Shown: positions 13,672-24,782 of the stretch, piece by piece
Layout: every line of letters begins with the position of its first letter
Numbering within the stretch: position 1 is the first letter of the stretch
Assembly: GCF_000734965.1 (NCBI RefSeq)
Contig: NZ_JMTB01000065.1
Coordinates: 52,407 to 116,406 of the forward strand
Source of the DNA: Trabulsiella guamensis ATCC 49490
Lineage (GTDB): Bacteria; Pseudomonadota; Gammaproteobacteria; Enterobacterales; Enterobacteriaceae
Direction of reading: 5' to 3'
DNA: 64,000 bases
Translations under genes and position numbers: made by a program
The notes under the pieces: model-generated
Seen by the model: only the letters and a program-made list of their open reading frames with translations
What the model was told of the DNA's origin: nothing
Databases searched by the model: none

Positions 13672-14403
13672 TTAGCCTCGCTGACGCACTGCTTCAAACA
13701 GGCAAATACCGGTCGCCACCGAAACGTTCAGCGATGAGACGCTGCCCGCCATCGGAATGCTGATGAGTTCGTCGCAATGTTCGCGAGTAAGACGACGCAT
13801 CCCCTCGCCTTCCGCCCCCATCACCAGCGCCAGCGGGCCGGTCATTTTGCTCTGATGCAGCGTATGGTCGGCCTCACCTGCCGTACCAACGATCCAGACG
13901 TTCTCTTCCTGCAGCAGACGCATGGTGCGCGCCAGGTTTGTCACGCGGATCAGCGGTACGCTTTCCGCTGCGCCACAGGCCACTTTTTTCGCCGTCGCGT
14001 TCAGTTGTGCGGAACGATCGCGTGGGACGATCACCGCATGTACGCCCGCGGCGTCAGCGCTACGCAGGCAGGCGCCGAGGTTGTGTGGATCGGTAACGCC
14101 GTCGAGGATCAGAAGGAATGGCTGATCGAGCGAGGCGAGCAGATCCGGCAGATCATTTTCCTGATACTGACGACCCGGCTTCACGCGAGCAATGATCCCC
14201 TGATGCACCGCCCCCTCGCTTTTCTCGTCGAGGTACTGCCGGCTGGCAACCTGGATCACAACGCCCTGCGCTTCCAGCGCGTGGATCAGCGGCAACAGGC
14301 GTTTATCTTCGCGACCTTTCAGAATAAATACTTCCTGAAAGCGTTCCGGGGCGCGCTCAAGCAGGGCCTGCACCGCATGGATGCCGTAAATCATTTCACT
14401 CAT
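13672..14403 (-). CDS. rlmB: 23S rRNA (guanosine-2'-O-)-methyltransferase RlmB
   Basis: The 243-residue SPOUT-class methyltransferase has an N-terminal L30e-like RNA-binding domain (about 1-75) and a knotted catalytic domain with [20 protein letters not shown] and [17 protein letters not shown]. It methylates G2251 of 23S rRNA. In E. coli it directly follows rnr; here a transporter/enzyme block lies between them, 113 bases upstream of rlmB. It may be transcribed from that block or from its own promoter. Confidence 0.98.
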   Translation of the reverse strand: MSEMIYGIHAVQALLERAPERFQEVFILKGREDKRLLPLIHALEAQGVVIQVASRQYLDEKSEGAVHQGIIARVKPGRQYQENDLPDLLASLDQPFLLILDGVTDPHNLGACLRSADAAGVHAVIVPRDRSAQLNATAKKVACGAAESVPLIRVTNLARTMRLLQEENVWIVGTAGEADHTLHQSKMTGPLALVMGAEGEGMRRLTREHCDELISIPMAGSVSSLNVSVATGICLFEAVRQRG

Positions 14404-14516
14404 TGAACTTACTCGGTTTGGGCGGTGTGCGCCGGGTTAAATTAGGCCGTGAGGCAACTCACTTGTGCCTATTATAACTGACCCGGCGTTCAAATCGACC
14501 CTGTCGCACGTTTCCG

Positions 14517-15293
14517 CTAGCGTAAGTGCCGTTTCGCCTCCTGACGCACCCGATGCAGAACGCGGTGTTTGATTTCGCTGTAGTCAGGGTGTTCGGCGAA
14601 CGTTTCGATATCCCGCTCACGCCCGAAGGGCAGTATGATCTCATCAACGATTCTCCCCGGTTTCGCTGACATGATCAGAATGCGATCGGCAAGAAAAAGC
14701 GCCTCTTCCACATCGTGCGTGACGAAGAGCAGCGTCGTGTTAGTGGATAACCAGGCCTCACGCAGCAGTTCCTGCATCATCAGCCGGGTTTGCGCATCCA
14801 GCGCGCCGAACGGCTCATCCAGCAGCAGCACTTCCGGGCCAGGAAGCCAGGCGCGCGCCAGCGCCACCCGCTGTTTCATGCCACCGGAAAGCTGCCAGGG
14901 GGCGTGATGTTCAAAACCTTTCAGGCCCACGCGTTCCAGCCATGCCTGCGCCTGCGCGTTGGTTTCGTCTTTGCGATGTTTACCCAGACGTGGGCCAAAG
15001 GTCACGTTTTCCAGTACCGAAAGCCACGGGAACAGATTGGGTTGCTGGAAGATCATTCCGCGGTCGGGGCCAGGTTGTCGTACCGTTTTTCCGCCGGCCG
15101 CCACCCGCCCGCGATCCGGTTTCGTAAACCCGGCGACCAGATTGAGGATGGTGGATTTCCCGCATCCGGAGGGCCCGAGCAACACCACAAACTCGCCACG
15201 GTTCAGCGTCAGGTTGATATCTTCCAGCACTGTAAACGGCTGCGGTTTCGCCGCAAAAGAGAGCGACACATTTTCCAGGGTGATAGCACTCAT
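14517..15293 (-). CDS. ABC transporter ATP-binding protein, TauB/SsuB (sulfonate/nitrate) family
   Basis: The 258-residue ATPase has Walker A GPSGCGKST at 40-48, Q-loop QQPNLFPW near 83, signature LSGGMKQR at 135-142, Walker B VLLLDEPFGALD at 155-166 and the switch His at 193. The sequence is of the nitrate/taurine/sulfonate importer class. It is the last gene of a five-gene operon and its start overlaps the permease stop codon by one base. Together with the permease and binding protein it should import a small sulfonate; I infer cysteate from the neighbouring lyase. Confidence 0.93.
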   Translation of the reverse strand: MSAITLENVSLSFAAKPQPFTVLEDINLTLNRGEFVVLLGPSGCGKSTILNLVAGFTKPDRGRVAAGGKTVRQPGPDRGMIFQQPNLFPWLSVLENVTFGPRLGKHRKDETNAQAQAWLERVGLKGFEHHAPWQLSGGMKQRVALARAWLPGPEVLLLDEPFGALDAQTRLMMQELLREAWLSTNTTLLFVTHDVEEALFLADRILIMSAKPGRIVDEIILPFGRERDIETFAEHPDYSEIKHRVLHRVRQEAKRHLR

Positions 15294-16063
15294 TATTCTT
15301 TCCCCGCCCAGGGCACTGTCAGGCGCTGTAGCCCCAGCAGTAACAGATCCAGCAAATAACCGATGCCGCCCAGTAATAAAATTCCGAGCATGACGATATC
15401 GGTGCGCAGATAAGAACTGGCGTTTATCACCATCCAGCCCAGCCCGGAACTTGCAGCTACCATCTCAGCGGCGATTAACGACGTCCAGCCAATGCCGATG
15501 GACAGCCTGACAGTAGTAAAAAGATCCGGCAGCGCGTCCGGCAACACCACGCGCAGAAAAATTTGCCGACGTGATGCGCCAAGCGTCTGCGCGACGCGGA
15601 TCCGCGAGCGGCCAATGCGCTCAACCGCCGCCGATGCGCCGACCACTACGCTCAAAAACGTAGCAATAAAAATCAGGAAGAACTTAGACGCCTCGCCAAT
15701 CCCCAGCCAGACGACCGCCAGGGGGATGAGCGCAATTTTTGGCAGAGGACGCAGGAATTGCACGAAGGGGTTAAGCACTGCCGCCAGGCCATCTGACAAC
15801 CCCATCAGCAGACCCAACGGAATGCCGATGATAATCGCCACGGCAAACGCGCTCAGGGCGCGCGCCAGGCTCACTGCGATGTGCTCCCAAAGCGGCACCT
15901 GACGGTAACCGTCCGACAGCAACTCTTCGGTGGTAAGCCCGATGTCGGTGAGCGACGGCAACAGTAGCGGATCAACCCACTGCCGCGTCGCCGCCACCTG
16001 CCAGACGATAAAGAAAACCGCCACCGACAACACGCTGATGGCGATATGCTGACTCAATCTCAT
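15293..16063 (-). CDS. ABC transporter permease, TauC/SsuC family
   Basis: The 256-residue inner-membrane protein has about six hydrophobic helices. The EAA-loop region (RVAQTLGASRRQIFLRVVLPDALPD) contacts the ATPase. It is most like taurine/alkanesulfonate permeases of the binding-protein-dependent transport family. Its first codons overlap the end of the substrate-binding protein gene by four bases, so the two are translationally coupled. Confidence 0.93.
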   Translation of the reverse strand: MRLSQHIAISVLSVAVFFIVWQVAATRQWVDPLLLPSLTDIGLTTEELLSDGYRQVPLWEHIAVSLARALSAFAVAIIIGIPLGLLMGLSDGLAAVLNPFVQFLRPLPKIALIPLAVVWLGIGEASKFFLIFIATFLSVVVGASAAVERIGRSRIRVAQTLGASRRQIFLRVVLPDALPDLFTTVRLSIGIGWTSLIAAEMVAASSGLGWMVINASSYLRTDIVMLGILLLGGIGYLLDLLLLGLQRLTVPWAGKE

Positions 16064-17067
16064 TGCGCCGCCACCGCCGCATCACGAATGTAGCGGGAAT
16101 CAATCGCGGTATCCCAGTTGGCCGGAATATCACGCTTGCGGATCTCACCGATACTGGCGAGGAAACCGGAGGTTTTGGTTAATGCTTTGCCAATCCCGCT
16201 GTCAGTGGTTTGCGTCCCGTCACCCAGCCAGTCAGCGGTGCCTTGTTGGGCAAGTGTGGGGTATTCCAGCCCGCCCAGGGTGTTTGCTGCCGTGGTAACC
16301 GGTGCCCCTACTTCTTTGGCGACGATCGCGGCGGCACGTTCCGGATCTTTTCTGAACTCATCCACTTTCTGCTGATGCACGCGCAGGAAGGCGGTGACTG
16401 TTTCCGGATACTGTTCCGCAAAGGCTTTGCGAACCACATAGTTGTTGTAAATCAGATAGCCATCTTTCTGCAGATCTTTGGTGGCGAACACCTGATGGCC
16501 GCCCGACGCTTCCAGCTCCTGCGCAAACGGCGCCCAGACATAACCGGCATCAATGTCGCCACGTTTCCAGGCCGCCACCATCTCTGCAGGGCGTAGCGGC
16601 AGCAGCGTAATTTTGCTGCGATCCAGTTTATTCACGCTGATCGCGGCTTCGAGGGCATACTGCGCCGTTGAATTTGGCGGATACGCCACACGTTTGCCCT
16701 CGATATCCTTAATGTTCACAATGCCGTTTTTACCAATCAACCGTTCATAGCTGGCAATCACTCCCGAAACGCCAATAATCTCGACCGGTAATTTACGCAC
16801 GATACCTGCCGTTGCCGGACTGGAACCAAAATTGGCAATATCAATTGCATTGCTGGCGAAATAATTCAGAGCATCGGCGCCAGAAGCAAATTGCACCCAT
16901 TTCACTTTGCTGTTTAATGCCTTATCCAGAGAACCGTCCGCTTTCGCCAGCATTAATACCTGAGAACCGCCGCTATAGGCCACGCGAACTTCAGCAGGTG
17001 TATCGGCAAAACTCATATTTGCCCATAAGCCACCCGCTGCAATTAATAAGCAGAGACTTTTTTTCAT
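16060..17067 (-). CDS. Periplasmic sulfonate/taurine-type substrate-binding protein, TauA-like
   Basis: The 335-residue precursor has a signal peptide (MKKSLCLLIAAGGLWANMSFA) and a two-lobe periplasmic binding fold close to TauA (AYSGGSQVLMLAKADGSLDK, NFGSSPATAGIVRKLP, APFAQELEASGGHQVF regions). I chose the ATG at 17067 because it starts the signal peptide; the ATG at 17112 would add 15 polar residues in front. The ligand is unknown. The genetic link to a CuyA-like lyase points to cysteate or a similar C3 sulfonate. Confidence 0.9.
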   Translation of the reverse strand: MKKSLCLLIAAGGLWANMSFADTPAEVRVAYSGGSQVLMLAKADGSLDKALNSKVKWVQFASGADALNYFASNAIDIANFGSSPATAGIVRKLPVEIIGVSGVIASYERLIGKNGIVNIKDIEGKRVAYPPNSTAQYALEAAISVNKLDRSKITLLPLRPAEMVAAWKRGDIDAGYVWAPFAQELEASGGHQVFATKDLQKDGYLIYNNYVVRKAFAEQYPETVTAFLRVHQQKVDEFRKDPERAAAIVAKEVGAPVTTAANTLGGLEYPTLAQQGTADWLGDGTQTTDSGIGKALTKTSGFLASIGEIRKRDIPANWDTAIDSRYIRDAAVAAQ

Positions 17068-17120
17068 TTTATTTTCCTGTATTGGATCTGAATATTTCGC
17101 CCGAACTCGCACCGGACGGC

Positions 17121-17843
17121 TTATCTGTTAAAAACGCCCTGGGATTGCCATAAATGCGAACATCGCTCCGCCAGTGCCTGCGCCGGATCCCAGGTGAGAT
17201 GAAGAAACGGCGCATTGACGGCCTCAAGCGCAACAGGCACTTCGGTGCAGGCCAGCACCAGTTTTTGCGCACCGCGGGCAAACAGCGCACTGGCCTGCCG
17301 CGACAGCAACGCGCCCCCTTCCACCAGCGCTCCGCGTTTTACCGCGTAGCAGCCCGGCACAAACCATTGCGCCAGCTCCTCTTCCGTCGGTGTCACCACC
17401 TCAATGCCCTGCAAAGCCAGCCGGCGCTGATACCAGCCCGCATCCAGCGTGCCTTTGGTCGCAATCACGCCAACCCGCTGCGGTCTTTCCACAGACTGCG
17501 CCAACGCATCCAGCGTGGCATCAACGATGTGCAGAATGGGCGCCTCACTCACCTCACTGAGCGCGTCATACCAGTGGTGCGCCGTATTGCAGGGGATTGC
17601 GATATAACTTGCGCCTGCCTGATTCAGTGCCTTAATACCGTGGATAAGCTGCGGCAAAGGCGACGGCCCGGTACCCGCCAGCGCTTTCTGGCGATCCGCG
17701 ATTTGCGGCACATTCCAGACCACCGTGGGCAGTTGCTGCTGATCGCTTTGCGCGGGCGTGGCGTCCAGCAGACGACGCTGAAAATCCAGTGTCGCAAGCG
17801 GCCCCATCCCGCCGAGCACGCCAAGCAAAAAGGGCTTAGCCAT
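17121..17843 (-). CDS. Aspartate/glutamate racemase-family protein
   Basis: The 240-residue protein of the Asp/Glu/hydantoin racemase family has the N-terminal loop [14 protein letters not shown] and two catalytic cysteines, C85 in PCNTAHHW and C199 in ACTEVPV. The GGMGP loop and length resemble aspartate racemases and YgeA. The ATG at 17843 is the one preceding GGMGP; an upstream extension to 17999 lies inside the lyase gene. The gene overlaps the lyase gene by 8 bases. Since cysteate is the sulfonate analogue of aspartate, I infer that it interconverts D- and L-cysteate. Confidence 0.85.
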   Translation of the reverse strand: MAKPFLLGVLGGMGPLATLDFQRRLLDATPAQSDQQQLPTVVWNVPQIADRQKALAGTGPSPLPQLIHGIKALNQAGASYIAIPCNTAHHWYDALSEVSEAPILHIVDATLDALAQSVERPQRVGVIATKGTLDAGWYQRRLALQGIEVVTPTEEELAQWFVPGCYAVKRGALVEGGALLSRQASALFARGAQKLVLACTEVPVALEAVNAPFLHLTWDPAQALAERCSHLWQSQGVFNR

Positions 17844-18840
17844 GCTCCAGCACCTGACGATACCCAAATAACCCCGCCGCGCCGCCGGTATGGATAAAGA
17901 CGACGTTTTCATCCTGGCGGAAATGGCCTTTGCGGATGAGATCGATAAGCCCGGCCATTCCTTTTGCCGAATAGACCGGATCGAGCAGGATGCCTTCATG
18001 GCGGGCCAGCAGCGTCAGCGCTTCCAGCGTCCCTTCCGTCGGTATCCCGTACCCGTCACCAACGTAATCGCTATTCGCCACCACCGCGTGTCGTGATAAT
18101 TCTCCCGGCACGCCGAGCAATTCCAGCGTCCGCGAGGCCAGATTCCAGACGTTCTCTTCCTGTTTCGCTTTTGGCGCCCGCACGCTAACCCCCAGCACCG
18201 GAATATGGCTGTTCGTAGCGGTAAAACCGGCCACTAACCCGGCCTGCGTACCGGTGCTGCCGGTGGCGTGAACAACGTGATCAATGCGCAGACGGCGTTC
18301 TGAAGACTGGTAAAGCAGCTCTTCCGCGCAGGCCACATAGCCCAGTGCGCCTGTCGGATTCGAGCCGCCGCCGGGGATGATATACGGGTTGTGCCCCTGC
18401 TCGCGTAGCGTCGCAGCGTACTCTTCCATCGCCTGTTGCATATCAGTACCGCCCGGCAGATGAGCGACGATGTCACCGCCCAGCAGGTTATCAAGTAACA
18501 CATTGCCTGAGCGCTGATAATCCTCGCCAAAATCGGTGACGCGCTTTTCCAGCAGCGCTTTCGCTTTCAGCCCGAGGCGTGCAGCGCCGGCAATAGTCTG
18601 GCGCACATGGTTAGACTGCGTTGCCCCCTGGGTAATAACCACATCAGCTTTTTTTTGCAGCGCATCCGCAAGCAGGAATTCCAGCTTGCGGGTTTTATTT
18701 CCGCCTGTTGCCAGACCCGTAGCGTCGTCGCGTTTAATCCAGATTTGGGGGCCGCCTAATAACCGGGTTAAATTATTCAGCGGCTCCAGCGGTGTGGGAA
18801 AATGACCAAGTGAAATTCGTGGAAACCGGGCCAGATGCAT
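17836..18840 (-). CDS. PLP-dependent L-cysteate sulfo-lyase-like / D-cysteine desulfhydrase family enzyme
   Basis: The 334-residue fold-type II PLP enzyme of the ACC deaminase/D-cysteine desulfhydrase family has the PLP lysine K49 in [12 protein letters not shown], the SNHVRQT motif at 76-82 and the phosphate-binding loop around STGTQAG. The N-terminus [21 protein letters not shown] and the sequence around K49 look closer to CuyA (L-cysteate sulfo-lyase) than to E. coli DcyD as I remember them. CuyA releases pyruvate, ammonia and sulfite from cysteate. D-cysteine desulfhydrase activity is the main alternative. It is the first gene of the operon. Confidence 0.85.
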   Translation of the reverse strand: MHLARFPRISLGHFPTPLEPLNNLTRLLGGPQIWIKRDDATGLATGGNKTRKLEFLLADALQKKADVVITQGATQSNHVRQTIAGAARLGLKAKALLEKRVTDFGEDYQRSGNVLLDNLLGGDIVAHLPGGTDMQQAMEEYAATLREQGHNPYIIPGGGSNPTGALGYVACAEELLYQSSERRLRIDHVVHATGSTGTQAGLVAGFTATNSHIPVLGVSVRAPKAKQEENVWNLASRTLELLGVPGELSRHAVVANSDYVGDGYGIPTEGTLEALTLLARHEGILLDPVYSAKGMAGLIDLIRKGHFRQDENVVFIHTGGAAGLFGYRQVLEHG

Positions 18841-19006
18841 AAACGCTCCCTATTCATCAAGAGGGTATTTCAGAAGTGAAATTCACTATACACATCTGCC
18901 TGATTTGGCTAATAAAGAATAATAAATATCGATTACTGAAAAACGAATAAGCAGGAAATAAGGGAGAGTAAGGCGAGGAGTTATTCTGTTCTGGAATGGC
19001 TTGCGG
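18841..19006 (-). promoter_or_regulatory. Promoter region of the cysteate-type operon
   Basis: On the minus strand a TATAGT -10 hexamer lies upstream of the first gene, with only a poor -35 (ATTAGC) 17 bases before it and a long AT-rich tract further upstream. This layout is typical of activator-dependent promoters such as those driven by CysB or Cbl, but no clear operator can be assigned by eye. Confidence 0.4.
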
Positions 19007-19044
19007 CAAAAAAGAATAACCCCTTGCCAAAGGAAGGGGTTATT
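19007..19044 (-). terminator. Rho-independent terminator of rnr
   Basis: An 11-bp perfect stem (AATAACCCCTT / AAGGGGTTATT, 8-base loop) is followed by CTTTTTT on the minus strand. It lies 9 bases past the rnr stop and would insulate rnr from the operon downstream, unlike the E. coli rnr-rlmB arrangement. Confidence 0.88.
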
Positions 19045-19053
19045 GAGGGGGTA

Positions 19054-21495
19054 TTACTGCGCGGTCGTTTTTTTCGCTGCGCGTTTAGCTTTGGTAGCGG
19101 CGGCAATTTTCTGCGTTTTAGCAGAAGGCTTTTTCGCTTTTCTGGCCTCTTTCTTCGCCGCTTTTGGCTTTTGTTTCTTCTCACCGCGGAATGCGCTGTC
19201 CGGCTCGAAATTCACCTTTTTGCCTGCATTCCGGCGACGGCTCGCTGGCTTGCCACTGGCGGATTTTTTCGCTTTCTCACGGGCAGTCTTACCGACGTTG
19301 CGTGGGCCTCGTTCGCTGGAGATCAGCGTGAAGTCGATCTTACGCTCGTCCATATTGACCGCTTCGACACGCACTTCAACACGATCACCCAGACGATAAG
19401 TCTGACCGCCGGATTCGCCGATCAGGCGCTGGCCGATCTGGTCAAAGCGGTAGTAGTCGTTATCCAGCGTGGAGACGTGAACCAGACCGTCGATAAACAG
19501 GTCGTCCAGTCGCACGAAGAAACCAAACCCGGTAACGCTTGCGATGACGCCCGGGAAGACATTGCCGACCTGATCCTGCATAAAGTCGCACTTCAGCCAG
19601 TCAGAGACTTCTCGGGTGGCTTCGTCAGCACGACGCTCAGTCATTGAGCAGTGCTCGCCCAGTTGCAGCATCTCTTCCATGCTGTAGTGCCAGCCACCGG
19701 TCTCGGTACTGTTGCCTTTATGCCCCTGCTCTTTCGCCAGCAGATATTTAATGGCGCGGTGCAGCGACAGGTCAGGATAGCGGCGAATCGGCGAGGTAAA
19801 GTGAGCGTAAGACTGCAACGCCAGGCCAAAGTGACCGCGGTTTTCCGGGTCGTATACCGCCTGCTTCATGGAACGCAGCAGCATGGTTTGCAGCATCTCA
19901 TGATCAGGGCGATCGGCAATGGATTCCAGCAGTTCGGCGTAATCCCGTGGCTCTGGCTTATTACCGCCAGGCAGTTCCAGCCCTAACTCAGCCAGTACCG
20001 AACGGAATGCGGTGATCGCCTCGTTGCTCGGCTTGTCGTGGATACGGAACAGCGCTGGCTCGTTGGCTTTTTCCACGAAACGTGCCGCAGAAATGTTCGC
20101 CAGGATCATGCACTCTTCAATCAGCTTGTGCGCGTCGTTACGCTGAGTTTGCTCAATGCGCTCAATACGACGTTCGGCGTTGAAAATAAACTTCGCCTCT
20201 TCACTCTCGAACGAAATGCCACCGCGCTCTTCGCGGGCGCTGTCCAGCACTTTGTAGAGGGTATGCAGCTCTTCAATGTGTCTCACCAGCGGCGCGTACT
20301 GCTCACGCAGATCCTGATCACCCTGCAGCATGTGCCACACTTTGGTGTAGGTCAGACGCGCATGAGAGCTCATCACCGCTTCGTAGAATTTGTAGCCCGT
20401 CAGACGGCCTTTTGACGAAATCGTCATTTCGCAGACCATACACAGGCGATCAACCTGTGGGTTCAGCGAGCACAGACCGTTGGAGAGCACTTCCGGCAGC
20501 ATCGGGACCACTTGCGACGGGAAATAGACGGAGGTACCGCGGCTGCGCGCTTCGTTATCCAGCGCCGTGCCTGGTCGCACGTAATAGCTCACGTCTGCAA
20601 TCGCCACCCACAGACGCCAGCCGCCACCGCGTTTTTTCTCGCAGTAGACCGCATCATCAAAATCGCGGGCGTCTTCACCGTCAATGGTGACCAGCGGCAG
20701 ACTACGTAGATCAACGCGTCCGGCTTTTGCCGATTCCGGTACCTGCTCTTTCAGACCGGCAATCTGCTTTTCCACCGCCTGCGGCCAGACGTAAGGAATT
20801 TCATGGGTGCGCAGCGCCATATCAACGGCCATACCTGTGCCCATGTTGTCGCCAAGCACTTCAACGATTTTACCCACCGCTTTGGTACGGCGCGTCGGAC
20901 GCTGGGTGAGTTCCACCACCACCACGTAACCCATGCGCGCGCCCATAATCTCTTCCGGCGGGATGAGAATATCGAAACTCAGGCGGCTGTCATCCGGCAC
21001 GACAAAGCCCACGCCAGCATCGGTAAAATAACGACCCACGATCTGGCTGGTTTTCGGCACCAGCACACGCACGATGCGCGCTTCGCGGCGACCTTTGCGA
21101 TCAGCGCCCAGTGGCTGCGCCAGCACCACATCACCGTGAATGCAGGTTTTCATCTGCTCGCTGGAGAGATACAAATCGTCCTTGCGCCCTTCGATGCGCA
21201 GGAAGCCGTAGCCATCACGGTGGCCAATGACGGTTCCTTTCAGCAGATCGAGGCGTTCCGGCAGCGCATAGCACTGGCGGCGGGTAAAGACCAGTTGTCC
21301 GTCGCGCTCCATGGCACGCAGACGACGGCGCAGCGCTTCCTGCTGCTCTTCGCCATCAATATTCAGTTCAACCGCAAGCTCTTCACGGCTGGCGGGTTTT
21401 TCGCGTTTAGATAAATGATCAAGGATGAATTCCCGGCTCGGGATAGGATTGGTGTATTTTTCTGCTTCGCGTTCCAGGAAAGGATCTTGTGACAT
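19054..21495 (-). CDS. rnr: Ribonuclease R
   Basis: The 813 residues equal E. coli RNase R. Domains in order are an N-terminal helix-turn-helix, two cold-shock domains (about 85-230), the RNB catalytic domain with [12 protein letters not shown] aspartates, an S1 domain (about 640-725, with [15 protein letters not shown]) and a Lys/Arg-rich tail (about 735-813). It is a processive 3'-5' exoribonuclease that degrades structured RNA and supports rRNA and tmRNA quality control. The gene lies 42 bases after nsrR. Confidence 0.98.
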   Translation of the reverse strand: MSQDPFLEREAEKYTNPIPSREFILDHLSKREKPASREELAVELNIDGEEQQEALRRRLRAMERDGQLVFTRRQCYALPERLDLLKGTVIGHRDGYGFLRIEGRKDDLYLSSEQMKTCIHGDVVLAQPLGADRKGRREARIVRVLVPKTSQIVGRYFTDAGVGFVVPDDSRLSFDILIPPEEIMGARMGYVVVVELTQRPTRRTKAVGKIVEVLGDNMGTGMAVDMALRTHEIPYVWPQAVEKQIAGLKEQVPESAKAGRVDLRSLPLVTIDGEDARDFDDAVYCEKKRGGGWRLWVAIADVSYYVRPGTALDNEARSRGTSVYFPSQVVPMLPEVLSNGLCSLNPQVDRLCMVCEMTISSKGRLTGYKFYEAVMSSHARLTYTKVWHMLQGDQDLREQYAPLVRHIEELHTLYKVLDSAREERGGISFESEEAKFIFNAERRIERIEQTQRNDAHKLIEECMILANISAARFVEKANEPALFRIHDKPSNEAITAFRSVLAELGLELPGGNKPEPRDYAELLESIADRPDHEMLQTMLLRSMKQAVYDPENRGHFGLALQSYAHFTSPIRRYPDLSLHRAIKYLLAKEQGHKGNSTETGGWHYSMEEMLQLGEHCSMTERRADEATREVSDWLKCDFMQDQVGNVFPGVIASVTGFGFFVRLDDLFIDGLVHVSTLDNDYYRFDQIGQRLIGESGGQTYRLGDRVEVRVEAVNMDERKIDFTLISSERGPRNVGKTAREKAKKSASGKPASRRRNAGKKVNFEPDSAFRGEKKQKPKAAKKEARKAKKPSAKTQKIAAATKAKRAAKKTTAQ

Positions 21496-21537
21496 CTCGG
21501 TTCCTCCGTTGTCATCTCTGGTGAAAGCCTTTTTTTG

Positions 21538-21966
21538 TCATTCTTCCACCAGCAATAATTTATAAAGCGGTTGATTCTCTTCAACCAAATCAGCCAGTGT
21601 GTAGTTATCCAGTTCCTTAAGGAAACTATTCACGGCATTAGAAAGGGCCTGTTTCAGACGACAGGCAGGGGTAATGTGGCAAAATTCACTACTGCAATTC
21701 ACCAGCGAAAGCGGTTCAAGTTCGCGAACAACATCTCCCACACGAATTGATGCAGCCGGTTTACCTAAGCGGATCCCGCCGTTTTTTCCACGCACAGCAG
21801 CAACGTAGCCAGCGCGGCTAAGCTGGTTGATTATTTTAACCATGTGATTACGGGACACACCGTATACCTCTGTCACTTCAGAGATACTGGTCATACGGCC
21901 GTTAGGCAACGACGCCATATAGATTAGCGCACGTAATCCGTAATCGGTGAAACTTGTTAACTGCAC
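21538..21966 (-). CDS. nsrR: Nitric oxide-sensing Rrf2-family repressor NsrR
   Basis: The 142-residue protein has an N-terminal winged helix ([12 protein letters not shown] at the start) and three iron-sulfur cysteines at 91, 96 and 102 ([13 protein letters not shown]). NsrR loses repression when NO attacks its [Fe-S] cluster and controls hmp and other nitrosative-stress genes. It heads the nsrR-rnr unit; in E. coli this continues to rlmB. Confidence 0.97.
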   Translation of the reverse strand: MQLTSFTDYGLRALIYMASLPNGRMTSISEVTEVYGVSRNHMVKIINQLSRAGYVAAVRGKNGGIRLGKPAASIRVGDVVRELEPLSLVNCSSEFCHITPACRLKQALSNAVNSFLKELDNYTLADLVEENQPLYKLLLVEE

Positions 21967-22054
21967 ATCAACCTCAAAAAGGGGAAAAGCGGAGATTATT
22001 ACTATTGATGATAAACCAGCCAGATAGTAACGGGCTAATTAATTCGAACGGGGA

Positions 22055-22097
22055 AGTAAAAAAGCAGAAAGAAGGAGGGGCACGGCTATCGTGCCCC
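22055..22097 (-). terminator. Rho-independent terminator of purA
   Basis: GGGGCACG / CGTGCCCC with a five-base loop is followed by a T-rich tract ending in TTTTTT on the minus strand, just beyond the purA stop. Confidence 0.85.
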
Positions 22098-22104
22098 GGC
22101 ATGA

Positions 22105-23406
<1,302 letters not shown>

Positions 23407-23505
23407 TCAAAATCACCGTTTGCTTAAAAATGGATTCTACCATCGCTTTTTCAGAGTTACAGCACTTTTTGACCCTAAAATTAGGCAAATCTGACTGGAA
23501 ATTGA

Positions 23506-23703
23506 TCAGCCAATCGTTTTCCTCAACATGTAGTAGATGACAATCCCGGCAACCACAAGACCGCCACCAAAACGACGTAACAGGTTATCCGGCAACTGAC
23601 TCATCGCAGCAACCATCCGCCGCCAGGCGCGCGGGTAGAGCATGGGACCAAGCCCTTCCAGCACCAGAACCAGCGCGAGCGCCAGCAAAATTGTTGAATT
23701 CAT
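23506..23703 (-). CDS. yjeT: Small DUF2065 inner-membrane protein YjeT
   Basis: The 65-residue protein has two hydrophobic segments (about 3-22 and 47-62) separated by a basic loop (PRAWRRMV). It matches E. coli YjeT (DUF2065), whose function is unknown. It lies between hflC and purA. A terminator-like hairpin precedes it, so it may be expressed by read-through or from its own promoter. Confidence 0.93.
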   Translation of the reverse strand: MNSTILLALALVLVLEGLGPMLYPRAWRRMVAAMSQLPDNLLRRFGGGLVVAGIVIYYMLRKTIG

Positions 23704-23716
23704 TTCGCTACCTTAT

Positions 23717-23752
23717 AAAAGAAAACCACCGCTTCCGAAGAGAGCGGTGGTT
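23717..23752 (-). terminator. Terminator of the hfq-hflX-hflK-hflC transcript
   Basis: AACCACCGCT / AGCGGTGGTT with a nine-base loop is followed by TTCTTTT on the minus strand, between hflC and yjeT. Confidence 0.8.
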
Positions 23753-23775
23753 TGATGCCTCAAACGCGGTGCAGT

Positions 23776-24780
23776 TTATCGCGTGGCATTACCGGGCGTC
23801 TTCATATAACGGAAGAAATCACTGTCCGGACTCATGACCATCACATCCTGGTTGCTTTCGAAGCTGTTTTCGTAAGCACGCAGGCTACGGATAAAGGCAT
23901 AGAAATCCGGATCCTGACTGAAGGCGTCGGCGAACAGTTTCGCGGCTTCGGCATCGCCTTCACCACGCATAATGCGGCCCTGACGCTCAGCTTCCGCCAG
24001 GGTTTTGGTCACTTCATAGTCCGCGGTCGCACGCAGTTTTTCCGCTTCTTCCTGACCCTGTGAACGGTGGCGACGGGCAACCGCTTCACGCTCGGCGCGC
24101 ATACGGTTGTAAATCGCTTCGGACACTTCCGCCGGCAGGTTGATCTGCTTGATACGTACGTCCACCACTTCGATACCCAACGCCGCCATACTGTTCGGGT
24201 TGATCACCGGCACTTTACCGTTGGTCTCTTCCTGAACACGCTCTGCCGCTTTGGCAATCGCGTCATCGGCGGCAGGCGTCGACACTTCATCTTCCGTACC
24301 CGCAGAGCCGGAGTTCAGCGCATCACGCACTTCCAGCGTCAGGCGACCACGAGAGTCGGTAACGATGTCTTTCACATCCAGACGACCAATTTCAGAACGC
24401 AGACGGTCAGAGAATTTACGCTTCAGCAGCACCTCGGCCTGGGAGACGTCGCCGCCGCCAGTCGCCAGATAGTAACGGCTGAAATCGCTGATGCGCCACT
24501 TGATGTAGGAGTCAACGATCAGGTCTTTTTTCTCTTTGGTGACAAAGCGATCAGCCTGGTTGTCCATGGTCTGAATGCGGGCATCGAGCGTTTTAACCGA
24601 TTCAATAAAAGGCACTTTAAAATGCAGGCCTGGCTCGTACACCAGCGGTTTGTTGTCATCGTCACGTACGACTTTGCCGAAACGCAGCGTAATCCCGCGC
24701 TCGCCTTCTTTAACAACAAAAACAGACGTATACAGCCCTACCAGCACGATGATGATAATCGCAATAACTGACTTACGCAT
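23776..24780 (-). CDS. hflC: HflC, subunit of the FtsH-modulating SPFH complex
   Basis: The 334-residue protein has an N-terminal membrane anchor (residues 4-20), a periplasmic SPFH/band-7 domain (about 20-210) and a long charged coiled-coil segment (ARRHRSQGQEEAEKLRA). HflC and HflK form a cage around FtsH and restrain its action on membrane proteins. It starts two bases after the hflK stop codon, so the two subunits are co-translated. Confidence 0.98.
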   Translation of the reverse strand: MRKSVIAIIIIVLVGLYTSVFVVKEGERGITLRFGKVVRDDDNKPLVYEPGLHFKVPFIESVKTLDARIQTMDNQADRFVTKEKKDLIVDSYIKWRISDFSRYYLATGGGDVSQAEVLLKRKFSDRLRSEIGRLDVKDIVTDSRGRLTLEVRDALNSGSAGTEDEVSTPAADDAIAKAAERVQEETNGKVPVINPNSMAALGIEVVDVRIKQINLPAEVSEAIYNRMRAEREAVARRHRSQGQEEAEKLRATADYEVTKTLAEAERQGRIMRGEGDAEAAKLFADAFSQDPDFYAFIRSLRAYENSFESNQDVMVMSPDSDFFRYMKTPGNATR

Positions 24781-24782
24781 CG

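Noticed and set aside
17836..18840. Simple naming of the lyase as D-cysteine desulfhydrase (dcyD)
   Set aside because: The N-terminus and the sequence around the PLP lysine differ from E. coli DcyD as I remember it, and the sulfonate transporter context favours a cysteate lyase. I kept both options in the call.
20803..21414. 203-codon open frame antisense to rnr
   Set aside because: Shadow of the RNase R cold-shock region, without start signals.
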